The position numbers were made by a program, and so were the translations under genes. From Caproicibacterium argilliputei (GTDB lineage Bacteria > Bacillota > Clostridia > Oscillospirales > Acutalibacteraceae): DNA of 64,000 nt. This document shows positions 19,606 through 27,711 of the stretch, piece after piece (the first letter of the stretch is position 1; each line of letters opens with the position of its first letter). The notes below the pieces were generated by a model, which worked only from the letters and a program-made list of their open reading frames with translations, had not been told where the DNA came from and ran no database searches. The stretch covers positions 124,001 to 188,000 of the forward strand of contig NZ_CP135996.1 in assembly GCF_029211325.2 (NCBI RefSeq). The letters are read 5' to 3'.

Positions 19606-20244
19606 ATGAAAAAGAAAAAATTACTTTTTGTAGGTGCGTTGGCCGTTGCTTCTGTCATGTGTATGAGCCTGTCAACCGCTTTTGCTCAGCCAACTTCGTT
19701 AGATCCCAACGAATATTTATCTCAAGAAATTATTATTAAAAACAATAGCAGTACGAGCAGTTCTACAGAATATATGGAAAAGGAAACCGGCGTCAAAGTT
19801 TCTTATCCTAAAACGTTGTTAATCAATGGGCAGAAAAATCACTTGTATCCTTCTTTTCCCGACAATAAAAAAGCTTTGGAAGTTGCATCAGCCAAATACA
19901 ATTCGTTTTTGACCTTGTTAGCGAAAAAATATCATTTAAATCCGTTATCACTTGAAAATTACAAATCTTATAAATCAGTTCTTCAGCCTTACCTTGCCGC
20001 AAGCCTGCCCTCTGATCTCGGTGGTGATAGTAATCGAAATATTTCTGGTAAAATTTACAGTACTTTATCTTTGTGTGAAAATAGCGAAAAAAATAATGAG
20101 TGCCTTAATATGGCAATGAAAATGAATACGCAACTCAAGCAAGGAATATATCCTAAAATATCCATGTTAGTACAATATATGCCATATGATTCTCCGGTTG
20201 TACTGCACTGCCCTCATAATCATACAAATGGTGGTTTGTTATAG
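19606..20244 (+). CDS. Secreted protein of unknown family (paralog 1 of a tandem pair)
   Basis: Not recognised. ATG 19606 follows AAAGGAG. The 212-residue product begins with a clear Sec signal peptide (KKKK, hydrophobic core, probable cleavage after AFA near residue 27). The mature part contains TLLINGQKNHLYPSF and a helical segment, AKYNSFLTLLAKKYHL. The same layout occurs in the next gene (ALLVNGEKNYLFETF; DAAYLSFLSKKIG), so the two are diverged tandem paralogs. It ends in a His-containing tail, HCPHNHTNGG. Base composition is more AT-rich than in the trp genes. Confidence 0.7.
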   Translation: MKKKKLLFVGALAVASVMCMSLSTAFAQPTSLDPNEYLSQEIIIKNNSSTSSSTEYMEKETGVKVSYPKTLLINGQKNHLYPSFPDNKKALEVASAKYNSFLTLLAKKYHLNPLSLENYKSYKSVLQPYLAASLPSDLGGDSNRNISGKIYSTLSLCENSEKNNECLNMAMKMNTQLKQGIYPKISMLVQYMPYDSPVVLHCPHNHTNGGLL

Positions 20245-20305
20245 GGAGAACGTAGGGTTTTATGGATGCCCTGCTTCTTGTGATTTTCTGCGAGAGGAGC
20301 TTTTA

Positions 20306-20929
20306 ATGCATTTGTTTTTTTCAAAAAAGCGAAACAAAATTGTATAGGGAATCTGCGCTGCCGTCCTTGTCGGTGCCTACGGCGCTTATTCTTACGTGTG
20401 TGCGCAGCCAAATCCGGCGGCTACCAAAAATGAAATTCAAGTTGTAAGTGCGGGAAACGTTCCGACCAGCAATTACTATGACCCTAAGCTTGGGAAAATC
20501 GTTTACAAAACCGCATTGCTTGTAAACGGGGAAAAGAATTACTTGTTTGAAACATTTGCAGACCCTGCGGCGGCGTTTGATGCGGTTAAAAAGCGAGACG
20601 CTGCGTATTTGTCTTTCCTATCGAAAAAAATCGGAGAGCCGGAGGGAAGTCTGAGCGAGCAGAACTGGGAAAAATACAGCCAGGCAAACGGAAGCAGTCC
20701 GGAGCCGGCGGAGCAGTTTATGGGCGACGCGAAAATGACAGCGCAATATGGGGACTTGGTTTCTTTCTTCGGTGTCTGTGAGGACGAGAATCTGAACCGG
20801 AAGATTCTCAAAAAAGTAGAGCAGAAGAACTTTTGGTTGAAAATTCCGCTTGTACAGCGGGTTTCTTTGAAACAGCTTGACATCCCGATGCAGAATACGA
20901 AATTATACAAAGCCATTGTGAACGCATAA
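20306..20929 (+). pseudogene. Secreted protein paralog 2, interrupted by an in-frame TAG
   Basis: A good ribosome-binding site (GAGGAG, 6-nt spacing) precedes ATG 20306. Codon 14 is TAG (20345-20347), after which the same frame continues without a break to 20929. The residues after the stop form the missing signal-peptide core (GICAAVLVGAYGAYSY) and the Ala-Gln-Pro cleavage context found in paralog 1. The simplest reading is a nonsense mutation in the signal peptide. Restart at GTG 20396 would make a protein without a signal. TAG is a normal stop elsewhere in the window (rlmB), so recoding is unlikely. Function unknown. Confidence 0.6.
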
Positions 20930-20970
20930 CGTTTTTATGACGCAGATTCATGAAGAAAAGGGGCGGTCAG

Positions 20971-21393
20971 ATGAATGCACAGGCTGCGGGATTGCTTTTA
21001 GCCGCGCCGTTTTGGTCGGCATTCGGGATGCTGCCGTCTACGCTGTGCCACCGATTTTTCAGGGAAAAGGCGTGGCAGAAACGCCTTTTCGGTGTGGCAC
21101 TGGTTCTCTGCGCACTGGGTGCGGCGGCGTATTACGCCGCATGGACAGCGGTAGGCGGTATGCAGGGCCTTGGCCCCGGCATGGCGGATATGACGGACAG
21201 CGAACTTTGGCGCATGACACTGGCCGCCGCTGTTGCGCTGGGAATGCTGGCGGTGGATTTTTTACAGCTTCCGCTGTATCTTCTAGGGAAGCGTGTCCGT
21301 CCGGCATGGCGTCGGAGATTTGGGATAGCAGCCATTGCCTGCAGCGCGGCTGTCAGCGTTTTGTCAATGGTTCCGCTTCTTTTCAGTCTGTAG
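20971..21393 (+). CDS. Small four-helix membrane protein, function unknown
   Basis: Not recognised. I chose ATG 20971, 7 nt after an AGGGG-type Shine-Dalgarno; ATG 20950 has none. The 140-residue product has about four hydrophobic segments: residues 4-21, 36-58, 78-96 and 112-135. Loops are short and basic. It starts 41 bp after the secreted-protein pair and could share its transcript. It is followed by a terminator and ends in TAG. Confidence 0.65.
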   Translation: MNAQAAGLLLAAPFWSAFGMLPSTLCHRFFREKAWQKRLFGVALVLCALGAAAYYAAWTAVGGMQGLGPGMADMTDSELWRMTLAAAVALGMLAVDFLQLPLYLLGKRVRPAWRRRFGIAAIACSAAVSVLSMVPLLFSL

Positions 21394-21412
21394 AAAAGTG
21401 AAATTGTACCGG

Positions 21413-21446
21413 AAGCACCGCATACGTTTGTGTGCGGTGCTTTTTT
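21413..21446 (+). terminator. Terminator after the secreted/membrane gene cluster
   Basis: AAGCACCGCATAC pairs with GTGTGCGGTGCTT across a four-base loop and is followed by T residues. Confidence 0.9.
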
Positions 21447-21466
21447 GGGATTCTGTTCCAGAAAAG

Positions 21467-21495
21467 TTGACGAAAACAGCCGTTGGGCGTACAAT
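21467..21495 (+). promoter_or_regulatory. Promoter of the aminotransferase gene
   Basis: TTGACG, 17-bp spacer, TACAAT, 49 bp before the chosen start. Confidence 0.7.
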
Positions 21496-21543
21496 TTTAA
21501 GGAAGCACTACATAAAAGGATGAAAGAAGCAGAGGAAATGAAA

Positions 21544-22722
21544 ATGCGGTTTGCAAAACGGATGGAGCAGTTTCAGGAAGGCGTTTTTTCGGAACTGCTG
21601 GAACAGAAACGGAAGGAAGAAGCGCAGGGCGTGCAGGTCATCGACCTGAGTGTGGGTACCCCAAACATTCCGCCGGTGGAAAGCATCCGCCGCACCCTGG
21701 CAGAGGCGGCAGAAAACCCGCGCCAGTACGTTTACGCCATCGGTGACACCCCCGAACTGCAGCAGGCGGCAGCGCAGTGGTACAGCCACCGCTACGGTGT
21801 CACACTGGATCCGCAGACGCAGGTCTGCTCCCTGCTTGGCTCGCAGGAGGGTCTGACGCACATTGCGCTGTCGATTGTCGACCCCGGCGATGCGGTTTTG
21901 GTGCCGGACCCGTGTTATCCGGCGTTTCGCTGCGGGCCGGAGCTTGCCGGCGGCCGCTTGGTTTGGATGCCGCTCAAGCCCGAAAACAAGTATTTAATTG
22001 ACTTTGATGCAATTCCGGAGCAGGAAGCCAAAGCCGCAAAGCTGATGGTGGTTTCTTACCCAAATAACCCCACCGCCGCGGTTGCACCGGATTGGTTTTA
22101 TGAGAAACTGATTGCGTTTGCGAAAAAGTACGAAATTATTGTTCTGCACGACAACGCCTACAGCGAGCTGGTTTTTGACGGCAAAACCTGTGGAAGTTTT
22201 CTGCAGTTTCCCGGCGCGGCAGAGGTCGGTGTAGAGTTTAACTCCCTGAGCAAGACCTACGGTATGGCGGGTGCGCGCGTGGGCTTCTGCGTGGGAAATG
22301 CGCAGGTTATCGCACAGCTCAAGCAGCTCAAGTCCAATCTGGATTACGGAATGTTCCTGCCGATTCAGCAGGCAGCGGCAGAAGCGATTACTGGCGACCA
22401 GACCTGCGTGGCACACACGCGGGCGGCGTATGAAGCGCGCCGGGACTTCCTCTGTGCGGCATTTGACAAGCTGGGCTGGCACTTTGCAAAGCCTGCCGCG
22501 ACCATGTTTGTCTGGGCGCAGATTCCCGCGCGGTATGGTGAGGATGACCGCCGGTTTACCGAGGAGCTTTTGGAGAAAGCGGGCGTACTGGTGACGCCCG
22601 GCAGTGCGTTTGGCGCAAGCGGCAGGGGTCACGTGCGCATGGCATTGGTGCAGGAAGAGGAAGCTTTGCGTGAGGCTGCGGTACGTATGGGAAAAACAGA
22701 TATTTTTATTTCCCAGTATTAA
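21544..22722 (+). CDS. PLP-dependent aminotransferase, LL-diaminopimelate aminotransferase-like
   Basis: Class I/II aminotransferase. The protein (392 residues) follows the DapL-like pattern: VIDLSVGTPNIPP near residue 27, LLGSQEGLTHIAL, VLVPDPCYPAFRCG, SYPNNPTAAV, and the PLP lysine in NSLSKTYGMAGAR near 238. The carboxylate-binding Arg is in GHVRMAL near the end. I chose ATG 21544, about 8 nt after AGAGGA; in-frame ATGs at 21538 and 21520 have worse spacing. The amino donor is not certain from sequence alone: diaminopimelate, alanine or another substrate. Monocistronic with its own promoter. Confidence 0.85.
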   Translation: MRFAKRMEQFQEGVFSELLEQKRKEEAQGVQVIDLSVGTPNIPPVESIRRTLAEAAENPRQYVYAIGDTPELQQAAAQWYSHRYGVTLDPQTQVCSLLGSQEGLTHIALSIVDPGDAVLVPDPCYPAFRCGPELAGGRLVWMPLKPENKYLIDFDAIPEQEAKAAKLMVVSYPNNPTAAVAPDWFYEKLIAFAKKYEIIVLHDNAYSELVFDGKTCGSFLQFPGAAEVGVEFNSLSKTYGMAGARVGFCVGNAQVIAQLKQLKSNLDYGMFLPIQQAAAEAITGDQTCVAHTRAAYEARRDFLCAAFDKLGWHFAKPAATMFVWAQIPARYGEDDRRFTEELLEKAGVLVTPGSAFGASGRGHVRMALVQEEEALREAAVRMGKTDIFISQY

Positions 22723-22731
22723 AAAAATATG

Positions 22732-22761
22732 TTGACTTATGAATTTGAGGGGGAATATACT
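22732..22761 (+). promoter_or_regulatory. Promoter of the anchored extracellular protein gene
   Basis: TTGACT, 18-bp spacer, TATACT, roughly 105 bp upstream of the start. Confidence 0.6.
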
Positions 22762-22866
22762 TAATATGGGAAAAGTACAGGAAAAAAGTTGAAGATTCTC
22801 TGGAATAAGAAGCATCTTCGTCAATTTTTTAAAAGTTGGCAGAGAGTTTTAAAGGAGGGTATGACG

Positions 22867-23703
22867 ATGCGAAAGAAAATCCTGTTTGGTGGTGTCGGCA
22901 TCCTTTTGGCGGGCGCACTGGTGCTTGCGGGAGTCGGCATTGGCAGGTGGAGCGCCGCGCGTGTGTCCGGTAATCCGTGGGGAAAATCGCAGGGGTGGTA
23001 CTGGTCGGACACGACACAGGATATGAAACTCTGGGTGGGTGACACCTACACGTTTGCGATTACACTGTCGGATGTACCGATTACAAAGTTAAACCATACG
23101 GGAACGCCGCTTCGTCCAGATTGTTCAGTTGGAAATGGGAAGATACTGCAAACATACGAAAATTCACCCTCTTGGCAGCACAACCGCAGGGACAGCACCA
23201 CGACCTATTATTACGCATTTCGCTGTTTGTCACCGGGGGAAACGGGCGTGTACATACAGCCGGAAAAAGGGCAAAAGACCCTCTTGTTCAAGGTGAAAGG
23301 AAACCCGACAGTCGGGATGGGCAACGTGCTGGGTACGGATGCTTCCAAATTTTCAAAAATTGTAATTTCCCATATGCAGTACGACAAAACGATTACTAAC
23401 CAAAAGCAGATTGCCGCACTGCTGCAGAAAATTTCAACCGTGCAGCTGAGGCACATACAAGAAGATCCGCACATGGTTGGGTGGGAATATGGCCTGAAAT
23501 TGTACCCGGCTGACGGCAGCGGAGCTTATCAGTACAGTGACGGCGGCAGCGGCGGTTTTTACAAAGAAAAAGGCTGTACCTTTAATGGGCCGGAGGGCTT
23601 TTATCCGCTGCAAAGCAGTTCCTGCACCAAATGGTACGCTGCGATGAAGCAGTGTTACGAAAACGCACCGGGTACCATGCATGAATGGACGGCGGACAGC
23701 TGA
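22867..23703 (+). CDS. Membrane-anchored extracellular protein, function unknown
   Basis: Not recognised. ATG 22867 lies 8 nt after AAGGAGG; ATG 22861 is too close to it. The 278-residue product has one N-terminal hydrophobic segment (ILFGGVGILLAGALVLAGVG) and an outer part of about 250 residues. That part has two likely modules. A beta-rich one at about 55-145 starts LWVGDTYTFAITLSD and resembles protease-inhibitor or Ig-like folds with an aromatic-rich second half. The other, at about 155-270 (ASKFSKIVISHMQYD onward), resembles small intracellular-domain-of-sensor repeats. Two closely spaced Cys lie near the end. It precedes the ZTP-pfl unit but is separated from it. Confidence 0.6.
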   Translation: MRKKILFGGVGILLAGALVLAGVGIGRWSAARVSGNPWGKSQGWYWSDTTQDMKLWVGDTYTFAITLSDVPITKLNHTGTPLRPDCSVGNGKILQTYENSPSWQHNRRDSTTTYYYAFRCLSPGETGVYIQPEKGQKTLLFKVKGNPTVGMGNVLGTDASKFSKIVISHMQYDKTITNQKQIAALLQKISTVQLRHIQEDPHMVGWEYGLKLYPADGSGAYQYSDGGSGGFYKEKGCTFNGPEGFYPLQSSSCTKWYAAMKQCYENAPGTMHEWTADS

Positions 23704-23756
23704 GAGAGCTGCTGGACTGGGGCCAATTCAAGATTAAAAAGTCATTAGTGCCGCTC

Positions 23757-23785
23757 TTGACAATCCGCCGAAAATCCGGTATGCT
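23757..23785 (+). promoter_or_regulatory. Promoter of the ZTP-pflAB transcript
   Basis: TTGACA, 17-bp spacer, TATGCT, placing the transcript start directly before the riboswitch. Confidence 0.7.
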
Positions 23786-23792
23786 GTAGCCA

Positions 23793-23866
23793 TAGCAGCC
23801 ATACGACTGACGGAAGTGGAGTCAACCACGTGGAGTATGGCGAAGGAAATGCCGACCGTCTGGGCG
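23793..23866 (+). promoter_or_regulatory. ZTP (pfl-motif) riboswitch
   Basis: Matches the pfl RNA motif that senses ZTP/ZMP, the alarmone of low 10-formyl-tetrahydrofolate. Conserved parts are CGACTGACGG, the GTGG...AACCAC hairpin (23815-23829), the GTGGAGTAT segment, and the 3' pseudoknot segment GCCGACCGTCTGGGC (23851-23865). That last segment is also the 5' arm of a terminator, so ligand binding should permit read-through. The switch sits before pflA and pflB, the gene class after which the motif was named. Confidence 0.82.
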
Positions 23867-23890
23867 AGAACCCGGACGGTCGGCATTTTT
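23851..23890 (+). terminator. Riboswitch-controlled terminator
   Basis: GCCGACCGTC pairs with GACGGTCGGC, followed by T residues at 23886-23890. The left arm overlaps the conserved 3' part of the ZTP aptamer. Confidence 0.85.
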
Positions 23891-23939
23891 TGTGTTTTTA
23901 CGCGGAAAAACAGCCGTTCGGAGAAAAGGAGGAACGGAT

Positions 23940-24686
23940 TTGACACTGGGAAGCGTCCATTCGCTGGAGACTATGGGATTGGTGGACGGGCCGGGCGTCC
24001 GCGTGGTGGTGTTCCTGCAGGGGTGCGCCCTGCGGTGCCGGTTCTGCCACAATCCGGACACCTGGGAAGCGGACAGCGGGGAGCAGGTGACGCCGCAAGA
24101 GCTACTGCACCGCATTGTGCGCTGTAAGCCATACTTTGTGCGCAGCGGCGGCGGTGTCACGTTTTCCGGCGGCGAGCCGCTTTTACAGCCGGAATTCCTG
24201 CTGGAAACGCTCCGGCTGTGCCGGGAAGCGGACATTCATACCTGTTTGGACACAGCGGGCTGCGGCCGGGGGATGTATGACGAAATTCTGCGGTATACGG
24301 ATCTGGTGCTGTACGACGTGAAGCAGGTTACCGAGGAAAGCTACCGGAAACTGACCGGACGCGACTGGACGGAAACCGGCAGATTTTTGCAGGCGGTGCG
24401 CCGCGCGGGTACGCCGGTATGGGTGCGGCACGTGGTGGTGCCGGGGCTGACGGATTCGGAAGCACACATGGCGGCACTGCGGGCTTTTGTGTCTGCGCAC
24501 GTGCCGAATGTGCAGAAAGTCGAACTGCTGCCGTACCACCTGCTGGGTGTGCAGAAATACAAGACCATGGGGCTTATGTACCCGCTGGCAGGCGTTCCGG
24601 CCATGGACACGGAACAGGTGAAAACGTGGCAGGCGCGTTACTTTGACAGCCTGGATGGAAGCAAATCGAATCGTTGTAAAAAATGA
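23940..24686 (+). CDS. pflA: Pyruvate formate-lyase activating enzyme (radical SAM)
   Basis: Makes the glycyl radical on PFL using S-adenosylmethionine and a [4Fe-4S] cluster. The 248-residue protein has the cluster motif C-x3-C-x2-C at Cys29, Cys33 and Cys36 (CALRCRFC). It also has the SAM-binding [12 protein letters not shown] near 75, DTAGCG near 105 and the [10 protein letters not shown] strand. I chose TTG 23940, which follows AGGAGG by 7 nt and starts exactly at the family N-terminus. First gene after the ZTP riboswitch; its stop overlaps an ATG 18 nt before the pflB start. Confidence 0.94.
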   Translation: MTLGSVHSLETMGLVDGPGVRVVVFLQGCALRCRFCHNPDTWEADSGEQVTPQELLHRIVRCKPYFVRSGGGVTFSGGEPLLQPEFLLETLRLCREADIHTCLDTAGCGRGMYDEILRYTDLVLYDVKQVTEESYRKLTGRDWTETGRFLQAVRRAGTPVWVRHVVVPGLTDSEAHMAALRAFVSAHVPNVQKVELLPYHLLGVQKYKTMGLMYPLAGVPAMDTEQVKTWQARYFDSLDGSKSNRCKK

Positions 24687-24700
24687 ATGGAGGGCAACAG

Positions 24701-26932
24701 ATGAATCAGGCATGGGACGGCTTCTGCGAAGGCCGCTGGCAGTGCGAAGTGGATGTGCGCGGCTTTATTCAGAAAAATTATACGCCTTATGAGGGAGACG
24801 ACCGCTTTTTGACGGGCCCGACGGAAAAGACAAGGGCGGTTTGGAAAACGTGCAGTGCTCTGTTGCGGCAGGAGCAGAAAAAAGGCGGTGTGCTGGATGT
24901 GGAAACCGAGCGCGTTTCCGGCATTACCAATTTTGCACCGGGGTACATTGACCGGAAAAACGAAGTGATTGTTGGGCTGCAGACCGACGCGCCGCTTAAA
25001 CGCATGGTGAACCTGTATGGCGGAATGCGCATGGCACAGCAGAGTCTAGAGCAGTATGGCTACCGGCTGAATCCGGAGATTGAGCGGTCCTTTTCCGCAT
25101 ACCGGAAAACACACAATCAAGGGGTGTTTGACGCTTACCCGAAGCGTGTGCGTACAGCGCGGCACGTTGGTCTGCTGACCGGCCTGCCGGATGCTTACGG
25201 GCGCGGCCGTATCATTGGCGACTACCGCCGCGTGGCGCTGTACGGAACGGATTTCTTAATTGAGCAGAAACGGAAGGATTTTGCCGAACTGGACGGCCCT
25301 ATGACAGAGGAACGCATCCGCCTGTCTGAGGAGGTCAGCGAGCAGATTCGCGCTTTAAAAGCGGTTACGGAGATGGCGGCTTCCTACGGCGTCGACCTTA
25401 CAAAACCCGCGCAGACCGCCCGCGAGGCGGTGCAGGCAGTTTACATGGGTTACCTTGCCGGCGTCAAGGAAAATAACGGTGCGGCAACCAGTCTGGGGCG
25501 CACCTCCACCTTTCTGGATATCTATATCCAGCGTGACTTGGAAAGCGGTACGCTGACCGAGGCAGGCGCGCAGGAGCTTGTGGACCAGTTAATCATCAAG
25601 CTGCGGCTGGTGCGGCATCTGCGCACGCCGGAGTACGACGAACTCTTTGGCGGAGATCCCACTTGGGTGACCGAGGCGGTCGGCGGCATGGGTGTTGACG
25701 GCAGAACCTTGGTTACGAAGAATTCTTTCCGGTATCTGCACACGCTCAGGAACCTTGGCACTGCCCCGGAGCCGAACCTGACGGTGCTTTGGAGTGAGCG
25801 CCTGCCGGAAGCGTTTAAGCGCTACTGTGCGAGGGTTTCCATTGCGACAGATTCCATTCAGTACGAAAACGATGACGTGATGCGACCGGTGTATGGCGAT
25901 GATTACGCGATTGCCTGCTGTGTTTCCGCCATGCGGGTAGGGAAACAAATGCAGTTTTTCGGTGCGCGCTGCAATCTGGCAAAAAGCCTGCTGCTTGCCA
26001 TAAACGGCGGCGTGGATGAGCTGCAGGGCGTTACGGTGGTGCCCGGGATTCCGCCACTGCAGGGAGAGGTGCTGGACTATGAAGCTGTCTGGGAAAACTA
26101 CAAGGCGGTGCTTGCCTATGTGGCACAGCTTTACACAGATGCAAACAGCGTCATTCACTTTATGCATGACAAGTACGCTTACGAGGCCAGCCAAATGGCG
26201 CTGCATGACACGCGCGTCGAGCGGCTGATGGCGTTCGGTGTGGCAGGCCTTTCCGTGGCGGCAGATTCCCTTTCCGCAGTCAAGTACGCGAACGTGCGTC
26301 CGGTGCGCAACGCGCAGGGAATCGCCGTGGATTTTGTAACAGAGGGCAGCTTCCCCCAGTACGGAAACGACGATGACCGTGCAGATGATTTGGCAGTCGA
26401 AATCGTGGAATCCTTTATCGGGGAACTAAAAAAGTACCCGCTGTACCGCGGCGCGAAGCACACGCTTTCCGCGCTGACCATCACCAGCAATGTGATGTAC
26501 GGCAAAAAAACCGGTACAACGCCGGACGGCCGCAAACAGGGCGAACCACTGGCGCCGGGCGCCAACCCCATGCACGGCCGCGACAAAGCCGGCGCGCTGG
26601 CCTCTCTCAACAGCGTGGCGAAAATCCCGTACCGCGGCGTTTGCCAGGACGGGGTGTCCAACACGTTTTCCATTGTGCCGGCGGCCCTCGGTCGGGACGA
26701 AGCGCAGCGTGAGGCGAACCTGACCGCTTTGCTGGACGGCTATTTCAGCCAAGGCGCGCATCATCTGAACGTCAACGTGCTCAACCGCGAAACGCTGCTG
26801 GACGCGATGGATCATCCGGAAAAGTACCCGACACTGACCATTCGTGTGTCCGGCTATGCGGTGAATTTTAACCGCCTTTCCCGTGAGCAGCAGCAAGAGG
26901 TGGTCGCCCGCACATTTCACGAAAGCCTATAA
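24701..26932 (+). CDS. pflB: Pyruvate formate-lyase (glycyl radical enzyme)
   Basis: Converts pyruvate and CoA to acetyl-CoA and formate under anaerobic conditions. The 743-residue protein has the catalytic cysteine pair Cys406-Cys407 in [10 protein letters not shown] and the radical glycine Gly718 in [11 protein letters not shown]. The paired cysteines mark true PFL rather than the diol dehydratase or choline lyase relatives. ATG 24701 follows GGAGGG by 6 nt; an in-frame ATG 24683 overlaps the pflA stop but lacks a ribosome-binding site. Formate from this enzyme feeds 10-formyl-THF, the pathway monitored by the upstream riboswitch. Confidence 0.96.
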   Translation: MNQAWDGFCEGRWQCEVDVRGFIQKNYTPYEGDDRFLTGPTEKTRAVWKTCSALLRQEQKKGGVLDVETERVSGITNFAPGYIDRKNEVIVGLQTDAPLKRMVNLYGGMRMAQQSLEQYGYRLNPEIERSFSAYRKTHNQGVFDAYPKRVRTARHVGLLTGLPDAYGRGRIIGDYRRVALYGTDFLIEQKRKDFAELDGPMTEERIRLSEEVSEQIRALKAVTEMAASYGVDLTKPAQTAREAVQAVYMGYLAGVKENNGAATSLGRTSTFLDIYIQRDLESGTLTEAGAQELVDQLIIKLRLVRHLRTPEYDELFGGDPTWVTEAVGGMGVDGRTLVTKNSFRYLHTLRNLGTAPEPNLTVLWSERLPEAFKRYCARVSIATDSIQYENDDVMRPVYGDDYAIACCVSAMRVGKQMQFFGARCNLAKSLLLAINGGVDELQGVTVVPGIPPLQGEVLDYEAVWENYKAVLAYVAQLYTDANSVIHFMHDKYAYEASQMALHDTRVERLMAFGVAGLSVAADSLSAVKYANVRPVRNAQGIAVDFVTEGSFPQYGNDDDRADDLAVEIVESFIGELKKYPLYRGAKHTLSALTITSNVMYGKKTGTTPDGRKQGEPLAPGANPMHGRDKAGALASLNSVAKIPYRGVCQDGVSNTFSIVPAALGRDEAQREANLTALLDGYFSQGAHHLNVNVLNRETLLDAMDHPEKYPTLTIRVSGYAVNFNRLSREQQQEVVARTFHESL

Positions 26933-26940
26933 GATGTTAA

Positions 26941-26976
26941 AAAGCCGACTTCCCTTTGTCAGGGAATGTCGGCTTT
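26941..26976. terminator. Bidirectional terminator between pflB and niaR
   Basis: AAAGCCGAC-TCCCT pairs with AGGGA-GTCGGCTTT. It lies 9 nt after the pflB stop, and its right arm is inside the last codons of the convergent niaR gene. Confidence 0.8.
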
Positions 26977-27510
26977 CTGCGGTTCTTCCGTGTGTCCGCA
27001 GTACAGAATGCCAAGCTTCTGCAGCTGGGCGGTGACCCGCTTGAAAGCAGCTTCATCCGGGCACAGAAGCGTGTGCAGATGGACGCCCCCCGTCAGCACA
27101 GACAGCGGAGCCGCGTTGCTTTCCTGTACGGCTTTCAGAAAAACATCCGCATCATATCGTGAGAAGATATGCAGCTTTCCGCTGAGCTGACCATACACGC
27201 GGTGGGAAACAATCACGTCCAGTACGGCGCAGCCGTTGTCAGTCACCGTATAAAGCTCCTGCCGCAGCGCTTCTGCGCCGGTGTGGCAGCAGGCAACGGT
27301 GCGCAGCAGCCCTGCCGGTGCGGTGCGCTCCAGAATGTAGCCGCGCGGCGTTGCCGTAACGGCGGCCTGCTCCGCGCGCAGCAGGGCAATGTCCCCTACA
27401 ATTACCTGCCGGCTGACACCAAATGTTTGTGCCAGCGAAGAGGCGCTTACAGGCGCGCCGGAATGCTCCAGCTTGTGCAGAATGGCATTTCTGCGTTCCC
27501 GTGGCGTCAA
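26959..27510 (-). CDS. niaR: NiaR-type transcriptional repressor of niacin/NAD genes
   Basis: The 183-residue protein has an N-terminal winged helix (LTPRERRNAILHKLEHSG, then LAQTFGVSRQVIVGDIALLR) and a C-terminal 3H domain with conserved histidines (HRVYGQL, LHTLL). In Firmicutes this architecture binds niacin and represses NAD synthesis or niacin uptake genes. No ATG is available; TTG 27510 fits the family N-terminus, with a weak AGGAAAG 12 nt upstream. No nad or niacin transporter gene is in the window, so its targets lie elsewhere. The 3' end forms part of the shared terminator. Confidence 0.85.
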   Translation of the reverse strand: MTPRERRNAILHKLEHSGAPVSASSLAQTFGVSRQVIVGDIALLRAEQAAVTATPRGYILERTAPAGLLRTVACCHTGAEALRQELYTVTDNGCAVLDVIVSHRVYGQLSGKLHIFSRYDADVFLKAVQESNAAPLSVLTGGVHLHTLLCPDEAAFKRVTAQLQKLGILYCGHTEEPQKADIP

Positions 27511-27711
27511 TTTGAAAACCCGCTTTCCTGCGAAAAGTCGCCTTTTGTTTTTAGTATAGCAAACACAGGCAGCGCGGGCAAGCCTGATTTTGTTATTTCT
27601 ACATTTGGACTTCCTATTTCCTTGACTTTGTAGTAAAATAAACAGTACGGTTGATTTGCCGCGGTTTTGCGGCAGGCCCCGAATCTGAGAACAAAACGAC
27701 GGAGTTAAAAC

